This document shows positions 43,801-50,190 of a stretch of DNA of 64,000 bases, piece by piece; the stretch's first letter is position 1, and each line of letters starts with the position of its first letter. Below the pieces are notes generated by a model. It saw only the letters and a list, made by a program, of their open reading frames with translations. It was not told where the DNA came from and ran no database searches. Source of the stretch: Paenibacillus peoriae (GTDB taxonomy: Bacteria > Bacillota > Bacilli > Paenibacillales > Paenibacillaceae). The stretch is from positions 4,782,501 through 4,846,500 of the forward strand of contig NZ_CP092831.1 in assembly GCF_022531965.1 (NCBI RefSeq). Reading direction: 5' to 3'. A program made the translations under genes and the position numbers.

Positions 43801-44860
43801 AATACGTTCCATCCGCCAAATCTGATGGGGCGGGTGCAGAAGACATCTGAAGATCTACATTATAAGTATGCACGTAGCCCAGCTCAGGCCAGTTGATGCT
43901 CACCCATGCGTTGAGCTTGGCAGGCAGTTCTTTCACTTCAAACTCGATCACTCGTGTATTCGCAGTTTGATCTTCACTTACAACAGAAGTGTCGGTTAAC
44001 ACCCCATTTTGCTCTACCTTAAAACCATCAATCTGTTTGCTGTTCTTTAATGTAAACTGGGCATATTGTTTACCTCCACGCTCAATTAGTGAGCCTGGTT
44101 TCTCCGTATACCCATCCATCATAGACTTTTCATTGGTTCCATCTTTCAAAAGGGTAAAGTCCAAATCAGAAAGTTTTTCTCCTGCATTAGGAGGCGTCAC
44201 CGGTGGTGTTACAGGTGGAACCGTTGGATTCTCCGTTGAGTTTTTAAGTCTCAAGCTGGAAGGATCAAACTCAATCCATTCCTTCACCGAACGATCTGGA
44301 TCGGTATCTACATACCACGGAGAACTGCTATTAAATCCAAACTCCGTATTTACATTTTGATGAAAATCATAAACATCGAAGCTTACAGTCCCGGAAGCTT
44401 TCCCAGAATCCACCTCTATTTTTGCGGGAACTGTTTCCCCGTTTTGTTCTACTAAAAATTTCGATAGCCCTTGAGTTTCCGCAAACTTAAATGAAAAATG
44501 GTATTTTCCATCCTTAATGATCAAATCTCCAGGATAGGTATAGTTTGTTTTGAAACTCGAATCTCTGGTGCTACCGCTGACTGTCTTTCTTAAAGGTTTG
44601 TAATCAATCAGGTATTCTCCATCTGCATAGGTCGCATCTGTGGTAGTTACAGCATTGGTAGGCTCAGCATATGTGCTGGGTACTTCTACCGGCATCTCAT
44701 AAGTAGCATAAGTAGCACTAGTGACTGTAGTGCTTGAATCAGTCAAATTTTGGGAAGTGGAATCAACTTCAGGGGTTGCTCCTACGTATGGTGAAAATAA
44801 AGAAAACAACATTAGAATAGCAGCGAATGTCGTAATGTATTTGTTAAATCGGCTTTTCAA
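40877..44860 (-). CDS. Secreted nine-NEAT-domain heme-binding protein
   Basis: 1327 residues from a TTG start with GGGGG nearby upstream; signal peptide 1-28. Nine NEAT domains begin near residues 79, 233, 349, 482, 611, 744, 880, 1040 and 1205. Heme-ligand YxxxY is kept in N2 (YVHTY), N4 (YVETY), N6 (YDHVY) and N9 (YDHWY); N3 and N5 read YEMDH; N1, N7 and N8 lack the first Tyr. N4-N5 is a near-copy of N2-N3 (period 249 residues at the start), joined by a Pro/Gly/Thr linker. I see no LPxTG, NPQTN, SLH or membrane anchor; the protein ends right after N9. It likely captures heme outside the cell or in the wall and hands it to IsdE. Nine domains is unusually many. Confidence 0.9.
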   Translation of the reverse strand: MKSRFNKYITTFAAILMLFSLFSPYVGATPEVDSTSQNLTDSSTTVTSATYATYEMPVEVPSTYAEPTNAVTTTDATYADGEYLIDYKPLRKTVSGSTRDSSFKTNYTYPGDLIIKDGKYHFSFKFAETQGLSKFLVEQNGETVPAKIEVDSGKASGTVSFDVYDFHQNVNTEFGFNSSSPWYVDTDPDRSVKEWIEFDPSSLRLKNSTENPTVPPVTPPVTPPNAGEKLSDLDFTLLKDGTNEKSMMDGYTEKPGSLIERGGKQYAQFTLKNSKQIDGFKVEQNGVLTDTSVVSEDQTANTRVIEFEVKELPAKLNAWVSINWPELGYVHTYNVDLQMSSAPAPSDLADGTYSINFNTLHATKDQPSAMAQYLLSPATLTVAKGQKEVSFTIKDSTTVTEFKTEQNGTLTDADIVSVDKTANTRIVKFKVADLDAILNAQVHVSTTYPGGVYEMDHKLRLQFDKNSISGTDNGSTPVTSNLDFTLLKDGSSEKSMMDGYTEKPGTLVERKGKKYVQFTLKNSKQIDGFKVEQNGVLTNTTVVSEDQTANTRVIEFEVKEVPAKLNAWVSINWPELNYVETYDVDLQLGAATTPVDPGTPGTPGTPGKNLADGTYSINFDALHAIKDQKSAMAQYLLSPATLTVSKGKYEASFTIKDSTTVTEFKTEQSGTLTDADIVSEDRNANTRVVKFKVADLDAILNAQVHVSTTYPGGVYEMDHKLRLQFDRSSITAKGPDNGTTTPVENGRYSIDFSVLKNGSNEISVMDGYMQKPATLLKQSGKNIIQIKMDKSSWIKTFKVNGAEAQVVDQSSSANTRTVQFEVPNLSDKVTVNTHVIVPGLDLSGIPYDHVYDVQFQFEPATIRSFVEPTSSGAADPIVKLDFDKLANGKYALKFSIVLPDGITGSESPAQRFITNEPAQLVVEGDKRFVGLKLQNSNEVKTLRIWDNASGDYRDAEVTQEDAASNTKHVRFSVSDFKSNVKGQLVIYEAPKVASSAPMVFKAEDRVEKVYDFEFKFDTSNVSYHNETKADEVEQGKNNLADGEYTANFRVLANGTDKDSLVAPFVQSLAKLIVKNGKVQAHVTVTDNQALKLFQTDFEGRYANPTIMGSDTKGDTHTIAFEVPDLDKKLSVYTQVYLPEKYILNEKFGGQIQFDRASLKGEGVNTATTVTPTEPIVASTDKAAETTASVAETKPVVEQPVQMASEKQYTINYNVFKDKTSEASVMDGYLDKPATLIEKGDKRYIQVTLKNSSWMPTLQVEQNGTLKDVEVISTSGDTRVVQFEVGDLSQKISAYTHVIVPGLVLGGVPYDHWYTVQFQFDEASLKAK

Positions 44861-44885
44861 GGTGATGTATCCCCCTACTTAAAAT

Positions 44886-44925
44886 ATACTCATTTGGAGC
44901 ATTGAAAGTAAGCTCCAATGAGTAT
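44886..44925 (-). other. Attenuator-like hairpin between NEAT genes
   Basis: ATACTCATTTGGAGC (44886-44900) pairs with GCTCCAATGAGTAT (44912-44925) with one bulge. Read on the minus strand it follows the 165-residue NEAT gene and precedes the nine-NEAT gene; only a weak TATTTT follows. It may reduce or stabilise read-through from the small hemophore genes. Confidence 0.5.
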
Positions 44926-44957
44926 TCAATTCAAAATTATATTTTCAAAAAGAAGCC

Positions 44958-45455
44958 TTAGATATCGCTGTCGTCGAATTGGAATTGAACAACATAGTCG
45001 TGATCGTATGGAATACCACCAGTGTATTCTGCAGGCACACTTACATGCAGTTTAACGTTCAATTTTTGAGACGAGCTAGTTACAGGGAATTCGACTATTC
45101 TTGTATCCCCTGATGTGCTTACCACAGTCGCATTCACATACTGACCGTTTTGCTGAGTTTTGAATTCAGTAACCCATGCACTCTTGGTAATAGCTACTCG
45201 CACTTTATATTGACCATTCGTAACAATCAGTGTGGCTGGTTTTTTCACATAACCGTTTGTATCCATGTAAGATGGCTGAGTGGTTCCATCTTTATAAACG
45301 GTATAAGGCAATTGATACGTCCCATTAGGCAAAGCCGCATTCGCCTTATTGGCAGAAAATGGAGCTAGTACCACAAAAACAAGCGCTGCCATCAGTACAG
45401 TAAGCATTACTTTTTTCAAAGACAATTTTTCCATACGATTCATAATCATGTTCAT
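44958..45455 (-). CDS. Single-NEAT secreted hemophore
   Basis: 165 residues; AGGAG nine bases before the ATG. Signal peptide of about 40 residues (KKVMLTVLMAALVFVVLAPFSANKANA). One NEAT domain (about 42-165): NGTYQLPYTVYKDGTTQPSYMDTNGYVKKPATL is the heme-lip region and IPYDHDYVVQFQF holds the YxxxY heme ligand and its hydrogen-bonding Tyr. No anchor, so it is probably released, comparable to IsdX1/IsdX2-type hemophores of Bacillus anthracis. It is 31 bases from the next NEAT gene and likely co-transcribed from the Fur-box promoter at 46566-46594. Confidence 0.88.
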   Translation of the reverse strand: MNMIMNRMEKLSLKKVMLTVLMAALVFVVLAPFSANKANAALPNGTYQLPYTVYKDGTTQPSYMDTNGYVKKPATLIVTNGQYKVRVAITKSAWVTEFKTQQNGQYVNATVVSTSGDTRIVEFPVTSSSQKLNVKLHVSVPAEYTGGIPYDHDYVVQFQFDDSDI

Positions 45456-45486
45456 GTTCTTAATCTCCTTTACGTTTTATTTTGGA

Positions 45487-45954
45487 TTAGATTTCGTCGA
45501 ATTGCAGTTGTACATCATACTTGCCTGTGTAGCCGATTACTGGGATTGTGATTTCAGCGTAAGCATTCACTTTTGCATTCAGATCAGCAACTTCGAATTC
45601 CACTACACGAGTGTTGCTAGCAGTATCTGTGCTTACTACAGTCGCATCTTGCAGAACGCCATTTTGCTCTACTTTGAACGTTGTAATCAGATTGCTACTT
45701 TTCACAGTCAGACGAACGACATTTTTGCCGTTAGCTACCGTAACCTGAGCAGGCTTCGTCAGGTAGCTATCCAATCGAGAAGTCTCATTGGTTTGATCCT
45801 TCAGAACGGTGTAGTCTACGTTGTACGTGCCGTCGGCTGCTGCCGCTTTAGCTGAGAATGGAGCAACAAGTGCAAAAACAAGCGCTGTCATGATCAATGC
45901 TACGAATACCTTCTTAAAAGAAAATTGCTCAAAGCGATTCATTACCATATTCAT
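45487..45954 (-). CDS. Single-NEAT secreted hemophore
   Basis: About 155 residues taking the ATG at 45954 (GGAGGAG 11 bases upstream). Signal peptide with VFVALIMTALVFALVAPFSAKAAA. The NEAT domain begins ADGTYNVDYTVLKDQTNETSRLDSYLTKPAQV; its last strands carry IGYTGKYDVQLQF, so YxxxY is present, but without the YDH form of its neighbours. The lip has SRLDSY instead of SxMxGY, so heme affinity may differ. The N-terminal 45 residues are close to those of the 165-residue NEAT protein, indicating recent duplication. Confidence 0.87.
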   Translation of the reverse strand: MNMVMNRFEQFSFKKVFVALIMTALVFALVAPFSAKAAAADGTYNVDYTVLKDQTNETSRLDSYLTKPAQVTVANGKNVVRLTVKSSNLITTFKVEQNGVLQDATVVSTDTASNTRVVEFEVADLNAKVNAYAEITIPVIGYTGKYDVQLQFDEI

Positions 45955-46026
45955 ATCTACACACACTCCTCCATTTTCTATGCTTGAATTTGTGTTGATT
46001 TTATGAACGATAGAGATGGCTTGAAT

Positions 46027-46542
46027 TTACTTCTTGGAAGATTTAGTTGATTTTGCTGACTGGACGGCTGCTACTTTTTTGGCACTTTTGGAATCAAAAG
46101 CGAAGCGGATCGTATAGTCATGATCGTAGTTATACGCAGGGACAGTAACATGGATTTTAGAGATTAGCGGGCTGTTCACACTCGTAATTGGAAATTGTAC
46201 GGTGCGGGTATCGGTTTTGGCATCCTTATGGATGACCTTGGTATCGATGATTTTGCCTTTGTAATCTACTTTAAACCCGGTTGTCCATTCGCTATGATTC
46301 AGCTTAATTTGCATGGTCATATGACCTTTTTTCACATACAACTTAGCTGGTTTTTCAAAATAATCATTAGCCATGGACACCGAGTCATTTTCTGCCTTGA
46401 GGATATTGTATTTGAGCGTGTATGTACCATCCGCCAATTTTGGAGAAGCCGTAGCGGCTCCTACAGATGACGAAGTTGGCCAAAAGCTCAGCACACTCAC
46501 CAGCAGAAACACAGCAATAATTGCAGAATACCCCTTCTTCAT
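46027..46542 (-). CDS. Single-NEAT secreted hemophore with Lys-rich tail
   Basis: 171 residues. A signal peptide (GYSAIIAVFLLVSVLSFWPTSSSVGA) precedes one NEAT domain (about 37-155): ADGTYTLKYNILKAENDSVSMANDYFEKPAKL, then AYNYDHDYTIRFAF with the heme-ligand YxxxY. A 15-residue basic tail (KKVAAVQSAKSTKSSKK) ends the protein and could bind anionic wall polymers. It is first gene of the leftward heme operon, directly behind the Fur box. The lip reads VSMANDY. Confidence 0.88.
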   Translation of the reverse strand: MKKGYSAIIAVFLLVSVLSFWPTSSSVGAATASPKLADGTYTLKYNILKAENDSVSMANDYFEKPAKLYVKKGHMTMQIKLNHSEWTTGFKVDYKGKIIDTKVIHKDAKTDTRTVQFPITSVNSPLISKIHVTVPAYNYDHDYTIRFAFDSKSAKKVAAVQSAKSTKSSKK

Positions 46543-46565
46543 TTTGACAGCAGTCCCTCCCCACG

Positions 46566-46594
46566 AGAATAAACTAATTGATTATCATTCTCAA
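46566..46594 (-). promoter_or_regulatory. Leftward promoter of the NEAT genes
   Basis: Minus-strand TTGAGA (46594-46589) and TATTCT (46571-46566) are 17 bp apart. The Fur box sits between and over the -35, the usual position for repression. Confidence 0.65.
46579..46593 (-). promoter_or_regulatory. Fur box of the NEAT operon
   Basis: TGAGAATGATAATCA on the minus strand differs at two positions from the 7-1-7 consensus TGATAATNATTATCA. Confidence 0.8.
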
Positions 46595-46604
46595 TTGGTA
46601 ATTT

Positions 46605-46712
46605 AAAAAAAATAGCTCTTTTCGAGCTTGTCTCCCCACCTCTCTATTCCATAATTTCGCAAAATAAAGTAAACCCATCACCAATATATCTTACACTTTT
46701 CGAAAATGTCAA
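46605..46712 (-). ncRNA. Candidate short transcript or attenuated leader
   Basis: On the minus strand TTGACA (46712-46707) and TATATT (46688-46683) are 18 bp apart, a good SigA promoter. About 70 bases downstream AGCTC-GAAAA-GAGCT is followed by eight or nine T residues (46628-46604), a short-stem intrinsic terminator. Any RNA made would end before the NEAT promoter. It has no convincing coding frame. Whether it is a small RNA, a leader attenuator or chance is open. Confidence 0.35.
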
Positions 46713-46859
46713 TATGTATTTGCGTGTACGAAATCCCTTGATATATGCTATTTTTTAAGAAAAATTTGTAGTTCCTTCTTCTTTAATTCGAATATATCCC
46801 TTTTATTTTTAGTTCAAAATTTATTTAAAAATTTTGTTTTTTTAATTGACATTGCCCAG

Positions 46860-46874
46860 TGATATTCATTATCA
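46860..46874 (+). promoter_or_regulatory. Fur box 1 of the heme ABC operon
   Basis: TGATATTCATTATCA matches the 7-1-7 Fur consensus with a single mismatch. Confidence 0.85.
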
Positions 46875-46890
46875 TTCTCTTATATATAAT

Positions 46891-46905
46891 TGAAAATGAT
46901 TATCA
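46891..46905 (+). promoter_or_regulatory. Fur box 2 of the heme ABC operon
   Basis: TGAAAATGATTATCA matches the 7-1-7 Fur consensus with a single mismatch; TATAAT at 46885-46890 abuts it as a likely -10 hexamer. Confidence 0.85.
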
Positions 46906-46940
46906 TTATTGTTTAACTCGAAAATTGCAGGAGGAATAAC

Positions 46941-47921
46941 ATGAAATCTTATATGTTGTGGTCGTCCGCAGTGCTTTTATTGGCAGTTACCGGATGTAGT
47001 AATGGTGCCCCGACCACAGATCATAAACCAACCAGTGCCTCCGTATCTGCCACTTCTGGCACGACAAGCAGTGCAGCCATCCAAGTTACTGATTTTTCAA
47101 AACGGACGTTGGCGTTTCAAAAGGTTCCTCAACATATCGTTGCGCTCAGCAATGGCGATCTGGATATTATATACGCATTGGGCGGGACAGCCGTAGGAAG
47201 ACCCAACTCCAATGGACCTGTCGTCGTACCTGCTGCTGAGAACGTTCAGCAAATAGGCTCCACTCATGAAGTAGATTTGGAGAAAATTACGATGCTCAAA
47301 CCGGATGTCGTGCTAGGCAATTATCCTATGAATGAAAAAGACATTCCAGCCATTGAAGGAGTAGGTTCACAGCTGCTGCTGACTAGTGCCAATTCAGTTC
47401 AGGATATCCAGACACAAATTACACTGTTCGGACAATTACTACAAAAGCAAGCCGGGGCCGTAAAGCTGAACCAGCAAATTGACCAACAAGTAACCAAGCT
47501 ACAAAAGGAAACCGCTTCTGCCTCCAAACCGAAGGTATTGCTCGTCTACGGAGCCCCGGCTACGTACATGGCGGCACTACCGAATTCACTGAGTGGAAAC
47601 ATTCTGGAAGCTGCGGGTGGCTCTAACATCGCCGCTGATTTTCCGGGCCTGCAAAATTTCCCACAATATGCGCAGCTGAACACAGAACGCATCATACAGG
47701 CTGACCCTGACTACATCTTCATCATGACTCATGGCAATACAGAAGATGTTAAAACTGCATTTATAAAGGAAATGCAGGAAAATGCAGCTTGGAACGGAAT
47801 CCGAGCAGTCAAAAACAATCAGGTCGAGGTTTTACCTTCAGATCTGTTCGGTACGAATCCGGGCACACGGGTCACTAAAGCGCTGGATTTGATGCATCAA
47901 AAGCTGTATCCGGCGAAATAG
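46941..47921 (+). CDS. Heme/iron-chelate ABC substrate-binding lipoprotein
   Basis: 326 residues, lipobox AVTGC. Mature protein of the helical-backbone (type III) substrate-binding class: RTLAFQKVPQHIVALSNGDLDIIYALGGTAVGRP, then DLEKITMLKPDVVLGNYPMNEKD, KVLLVYGAPATYMAALPNSLSGNILEAAGGSNIAADF and PDYIFIMTHGNTEDV. The pattern is related to IsdE but less close than the leftward copy. MTHGN matches the IsdE His loop; the NYPMNEKD Met is a possible partner. Substrate is taken as heme because the operon ends with a heme oxygenase; a siderophore remains possible. AGGAGG precedes the ATG. Confidence 0.85.
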   Translation: MKSYMLWSSAVLLLAVTGCSNGAPTTDHKPTSASVSATSGTTSSAAIQVTDFSKRTLAFQKVPQHIVALSNGDLDIIYALGGTAVGRPNSNGPVVVPAAENVQQIGSTHEVDLEKITMLKPDVVLGNYPMNEKDIPAIEGVGSQLLLTSANSVQDIQTQITLFGQLLQKQAGAVKLNQQIDQQVTKLQKETASASKPKVLLVYGAPATYMAALPNSLSGNILEAAGGSNIAADFPGLQNFPQYAQLNTERIIQADPDYIFIMTHGNTEDVKTAFIKEMQENAAWNGIRAVKNNQVEVLPSDLFGTNPGTRVTKALDLMHQKLYPAK

Positions 47922-47924
47922 GCG

Positions 47925-48929
47925 ATGGCAATGAACAAACTACAGCGCGCCAGAAGACGCACCATCGCCTGGATTACCCTTCCGATTCTACTGCTGACCG
48001 TCTCTGTGTACGGTCTGGCCTACGGTTCGGTGTCGATTCCACTTCAAGAAATCAATCATGTTTTGCTACATAATGATGAATCTACATATCGCACGATCCT
48101 GATGGATCTCCGGCTACCCAGAGTATTAGTAGGTTTACTGGTAGGAGCTTGTCTTGCAGCTTCCGGAGCCCTTCTTCAAGGTGTCATGAAAAATCCATTG
48201 GCTGACCCTGGCATTATTGGTGTATCGGCTGGAGGTGGACTGGCCGCCGTCATTACGATGGTGATGCTTCCCCAGCTTAGCTACCTTCTTCCGATAACCG
48301 CCTTTTTGGGAGCCTTTCTGAGCGCAATCGTCATTTATCTGCTGGCTTGGGACCGAGGGGCGTCGCCTGTCAAAATTGTGCTGGCTGGCGTTGCGATCAA
48401 TGCGCTGCTGGGCGCACTCACCAACGGCGTAATGGTCATGTTCAGCGACCGCGTACAGGCCGTTCTTCCTTGGCTATCCGGCGGATTAAACGGAAGAAGC
48501 TGGCATCATCTGGAGTTCATGGCGCCTTACGCCATCATTGGATTAATCGCCTCTTTCTTTGCGATTAAACCTGCTAATTTACTGCTACTGGGCGACGATT
48601 CAGCACAGCTGCTGGGCCAGCGAGTAGAGCTTCAACGTATGCTCATTATCCTGCTTTCTGCCCTGCTGGCCGGTACAGCAGTCAGTGTAGCCGGGTTGAT
48701 CGGCTTTGTAGGACTGGTCGTTCCCCATGTCATACGGCTGCTAATCGGGGAAGATTATCGTTTCCTCCTTCCCCTTTCCATTGTGGGCGGCGGAACGCTG
48801 GTTGTTCTCGCAGATACGGTGGCGCGATCCTGGTTTGACCCGATTGAACTGCCTGTAGGTATTTTGCTGGCCGTCATTGGGGCACCGTTCTTCTTAATCT
48901 TACTCAAGAAACGGGGGAATTTCGGATGA
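47925..48929 (+). CDS. Heme/iron-chelate ABC permease (FecCD)
   Basis: 334 residues with about ten membrane helices: LRLPRVLVGLLVGACLAASGALLQGVMKNPLADPGIIGVSAGGGLAAV, VKIVLAGVAINALLGALTNG and VSVAGLIGFVGLVVPHVIRLLIGEDYRFLLPLSIVGGGTLVVLADTVARSWFDPIELPVGILLAVIGAPFFLILL, all standard FecCD blocks. It begins three bases after the lipoprotein stop, with no strong ribosome site, and overlaps the ATPase gene by four bases (ATGA), so it is translationally coupled. Confidence 0.9.
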   Translation: MAMNKLQRARRRTIAWITLPILLLTVSVYGLAYGSVSIPLQEINHVLLHNDESTYRTILMDLRLPRVLVGLLVGACLAASGALLQGVMKNPLADPGIIGVSAGGGLAAVITMVMLPQLSYLLPITAFLGAFLSAIVIYLLAWDRGASPVKIVLAGVAINALLGALTNGVMVMFSDRVQAVLPWLSGGLNGRSWHHLEFMAPYAIIGLIASFFAIKPANLLLLGDDSAQLLGQRVELQRMLIILLSALLAGTAVSVAGLIGFVGLVVPHVIRLLIGEDYRFLLPLSIVGGGTLVVLADTVARSWFDPIELPVGILLAVIGAPFFLILLKKRGNFG

Positions 48930-49717
48930 CAGCCATTCAGGGTGAGCATATCTCCTTACAACGTGGGTATTTCAAGCTGGTCGATGTGAATATCACCTTG
49001 CCTGCTGGTCAGCTCACCGCGATCGTCGGGCCGAACGGTTCAGGCAAATCCACGCTTTTGCGGATTATGACCCGGTTGCTCAAGCAGGATCAGGGTCAGG
49101 TTTCCGTATTGGGCAAGCCCGTGCAGGAATACAAGCGGCGTGATTTTGCCCAGACGATTACAATGCTACCGCAAATGAAGGATATGCTGCCGTTATTGAC
49201 GGTCCGCGAGCTGGTCGCTTACGGAAGATCTCCTCATGCCAAGGGCTTGAAGGTACGCTATACCGGACAGGACCAGCAAATCGTGGACCATGTCATGAAG
49301 ATCACGGGTATCCAGCCCTATGCGGATCGGATGTTCCATACTCTATCGGGAGGTGAACAACAAAAAGCGCGAATTGCAATGGCCTTGGCCCAACAAACGG
49401 GTATTCTTTTGCTCGATGAACCGACCACTTTTCTGGATATCGCCCACCAATTTGAAGTTATGGATATGCTGCGGCGTATCAATCACGAGTCCGGCTTGAC
49501 GATTGTTATGGTACTACATGATTTGCAGCAAGCTGCGGCCTATTGTCATCATATGATTGCGCTTAAAAAGGGACGAATCACCGTTGCCGGCGAACCCCAT
49601 GAGATTTTGACGTCTGCTTTTCTTCGCGACATTTATGAAATGAACGCTACCATCAAATTTGAGGATGGCTATCCGGTTATTATACCGACCATACCACATC
49701 ATTCAGGAGGAATTTAA
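48926..49717 (+). CDS. Heme/iron-chelate ABC ATPase
   Basis: 263 residues: Walker [11 protein letters not shown]-loop [13 protein letters not shown], signature [17 protein letters not shown], Walker [18 protein letters not shown] and switch His in MVLHDLQQA. FecE-like. It is coupled to the permease by an ATGA overlap and followed by the heme monooxygenase start after one base. Confidence 0.9.
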   Translation: MTAIQGEHISLQRGYFKLVDVNITLPAGQLTAIVGPNGSGKSTLLRIMTRLLKQDQGQVSVLGKPVQEYKRRDFAQTITMLPQMKDMLPLLTVRELVAYGRSPHAKGLKVRYTGQDQQIVDHVMKITGIQPYADRMFHTLSGGEQQKARIAMALAQQTGILLLDEPTTFLDIAHQFEVMDMLRRINHESGLTIVMVLHDLQQAAAYCHHMIALKKGRITVAGEPHEILTSAFLRDIYEMNATIKFEDGYPVIIPTIPHHSGGI

Positions 49718-49718
49718 T

Positions 49719-50069
49719 ATGGTTATCGTAACAAATACATCTAAAATCACACCGGGCAATGCACATCTACTCATCGAAAGATTTAACAAAGAAGGAAAAG
49801 TTGAAAAAATGGAAGGCTTTCTCGGTCTGGAAGTGCTGCTGACTGAAAACACGGAGGATTATGAGGAAGTAACGATCAGTACACGATGGAAAGAAAAAGA
49901 GAACTTCCAAGGCTGGACGAAAAGCGAAGCTTTCCGCGAATCCCATAGCCATCGTCAAATTCCGGACTATATTATTGAAAATAAAATCACGTTCTATGAA
50001 GTTAAAATCGTTCGTCATCCCATCGCCAACAGCGATTCCTCTTTGGCAAGTGATTCCGAAGCAGTTTAA
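49719..50069 (+). CDS. IsdG/HmoA-type heme-degrading monooxygenase
   Basis: 116 residues from an ATG with AGGAGG eight bases upstream. The antibiotic-biosynthesis-monooxygenase fold shows the IsdG catalytic triad at family positions: Asn6 in [10 protein letters not shown], Trp66 in [11 protein letters not shown] and His76 in FRESHSHRQ (Asn7, Trp67 and His77 in S. aureus IsdG). It splits heme, releasing iron in the cytoplasm, and closes the import operon. The C-terminal 12 residues are polar and variable. Confidence 0.92.
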   Translation: MVIVTNTSKITPGNAHLLIERFNKEGKVEKMEGFLGLEVLLTENTEDYEEVTISTRWKEKENFQGWTKSEAFRESHSHRQIPDYIIENKITFYEVKIVRHPIANSDSSLASDSEAV

Positions 50070-50091
50070 CCCTGCATTATAGCTAAAAACC

Positions 50092-50143
50092 AAAAAAGGC
50101 GGCTCGGCAGGCAAAGTTAATTGTCTGCCGAGCCGCTTTGTTT
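50092..50143 (+). terminator. Intrinsic terminator of the heme ABC operon
   Basis: A stem of about 20 bp beginning AAAGGCGGCTCGGCAG and ending CTGCCGAGCCGCTTT has a small loop and T-rich exit. It lies directly before repeat copy C. Confidence 0.88.
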
Positions 50144-50146
50144 ATC

Positions 50147-50164
50147 AGGATTTTGCAAAATCCT
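50147..50164. repeat. Fused-ends form of the short inverted-repeat element (copy C)
   Basis: AGGATTTTGCAAAATCCT is a perfect 18-bp palindrome made of the two ends seen in copies A and B with no core between, preceded by TATC and followed by CT as in copy A. It lies between two genes' 3' ends. Confidence 0.65.
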
Positions 50165-50190
50165 CTTATATAAGGATGATGTCGAATCTC

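Larger units (their letters stand above)
46543..46940. promoter_or_regulatory. Divergent iron-regulated control region
   Basis: These 398 AT-rich bases carry no gene. They hold the leftward Fur-box promoter (46566-46594), a second leftward promoter/terminator pair (46605-46712), and two Fur boxes (46860-46874, 46891-46905) ahead of the rightward ABC transporter operon. The arrangement makes both heme operons iron-repressed. Confidence 0.8.

Noticed and set aside
46580..46690. A leader peptide starting MGLLYFAKLW... in the heme control region
   Set aside because: No ribosome site upstream and it runs over the terminator-like hairpin and Fur box; more likely chance.
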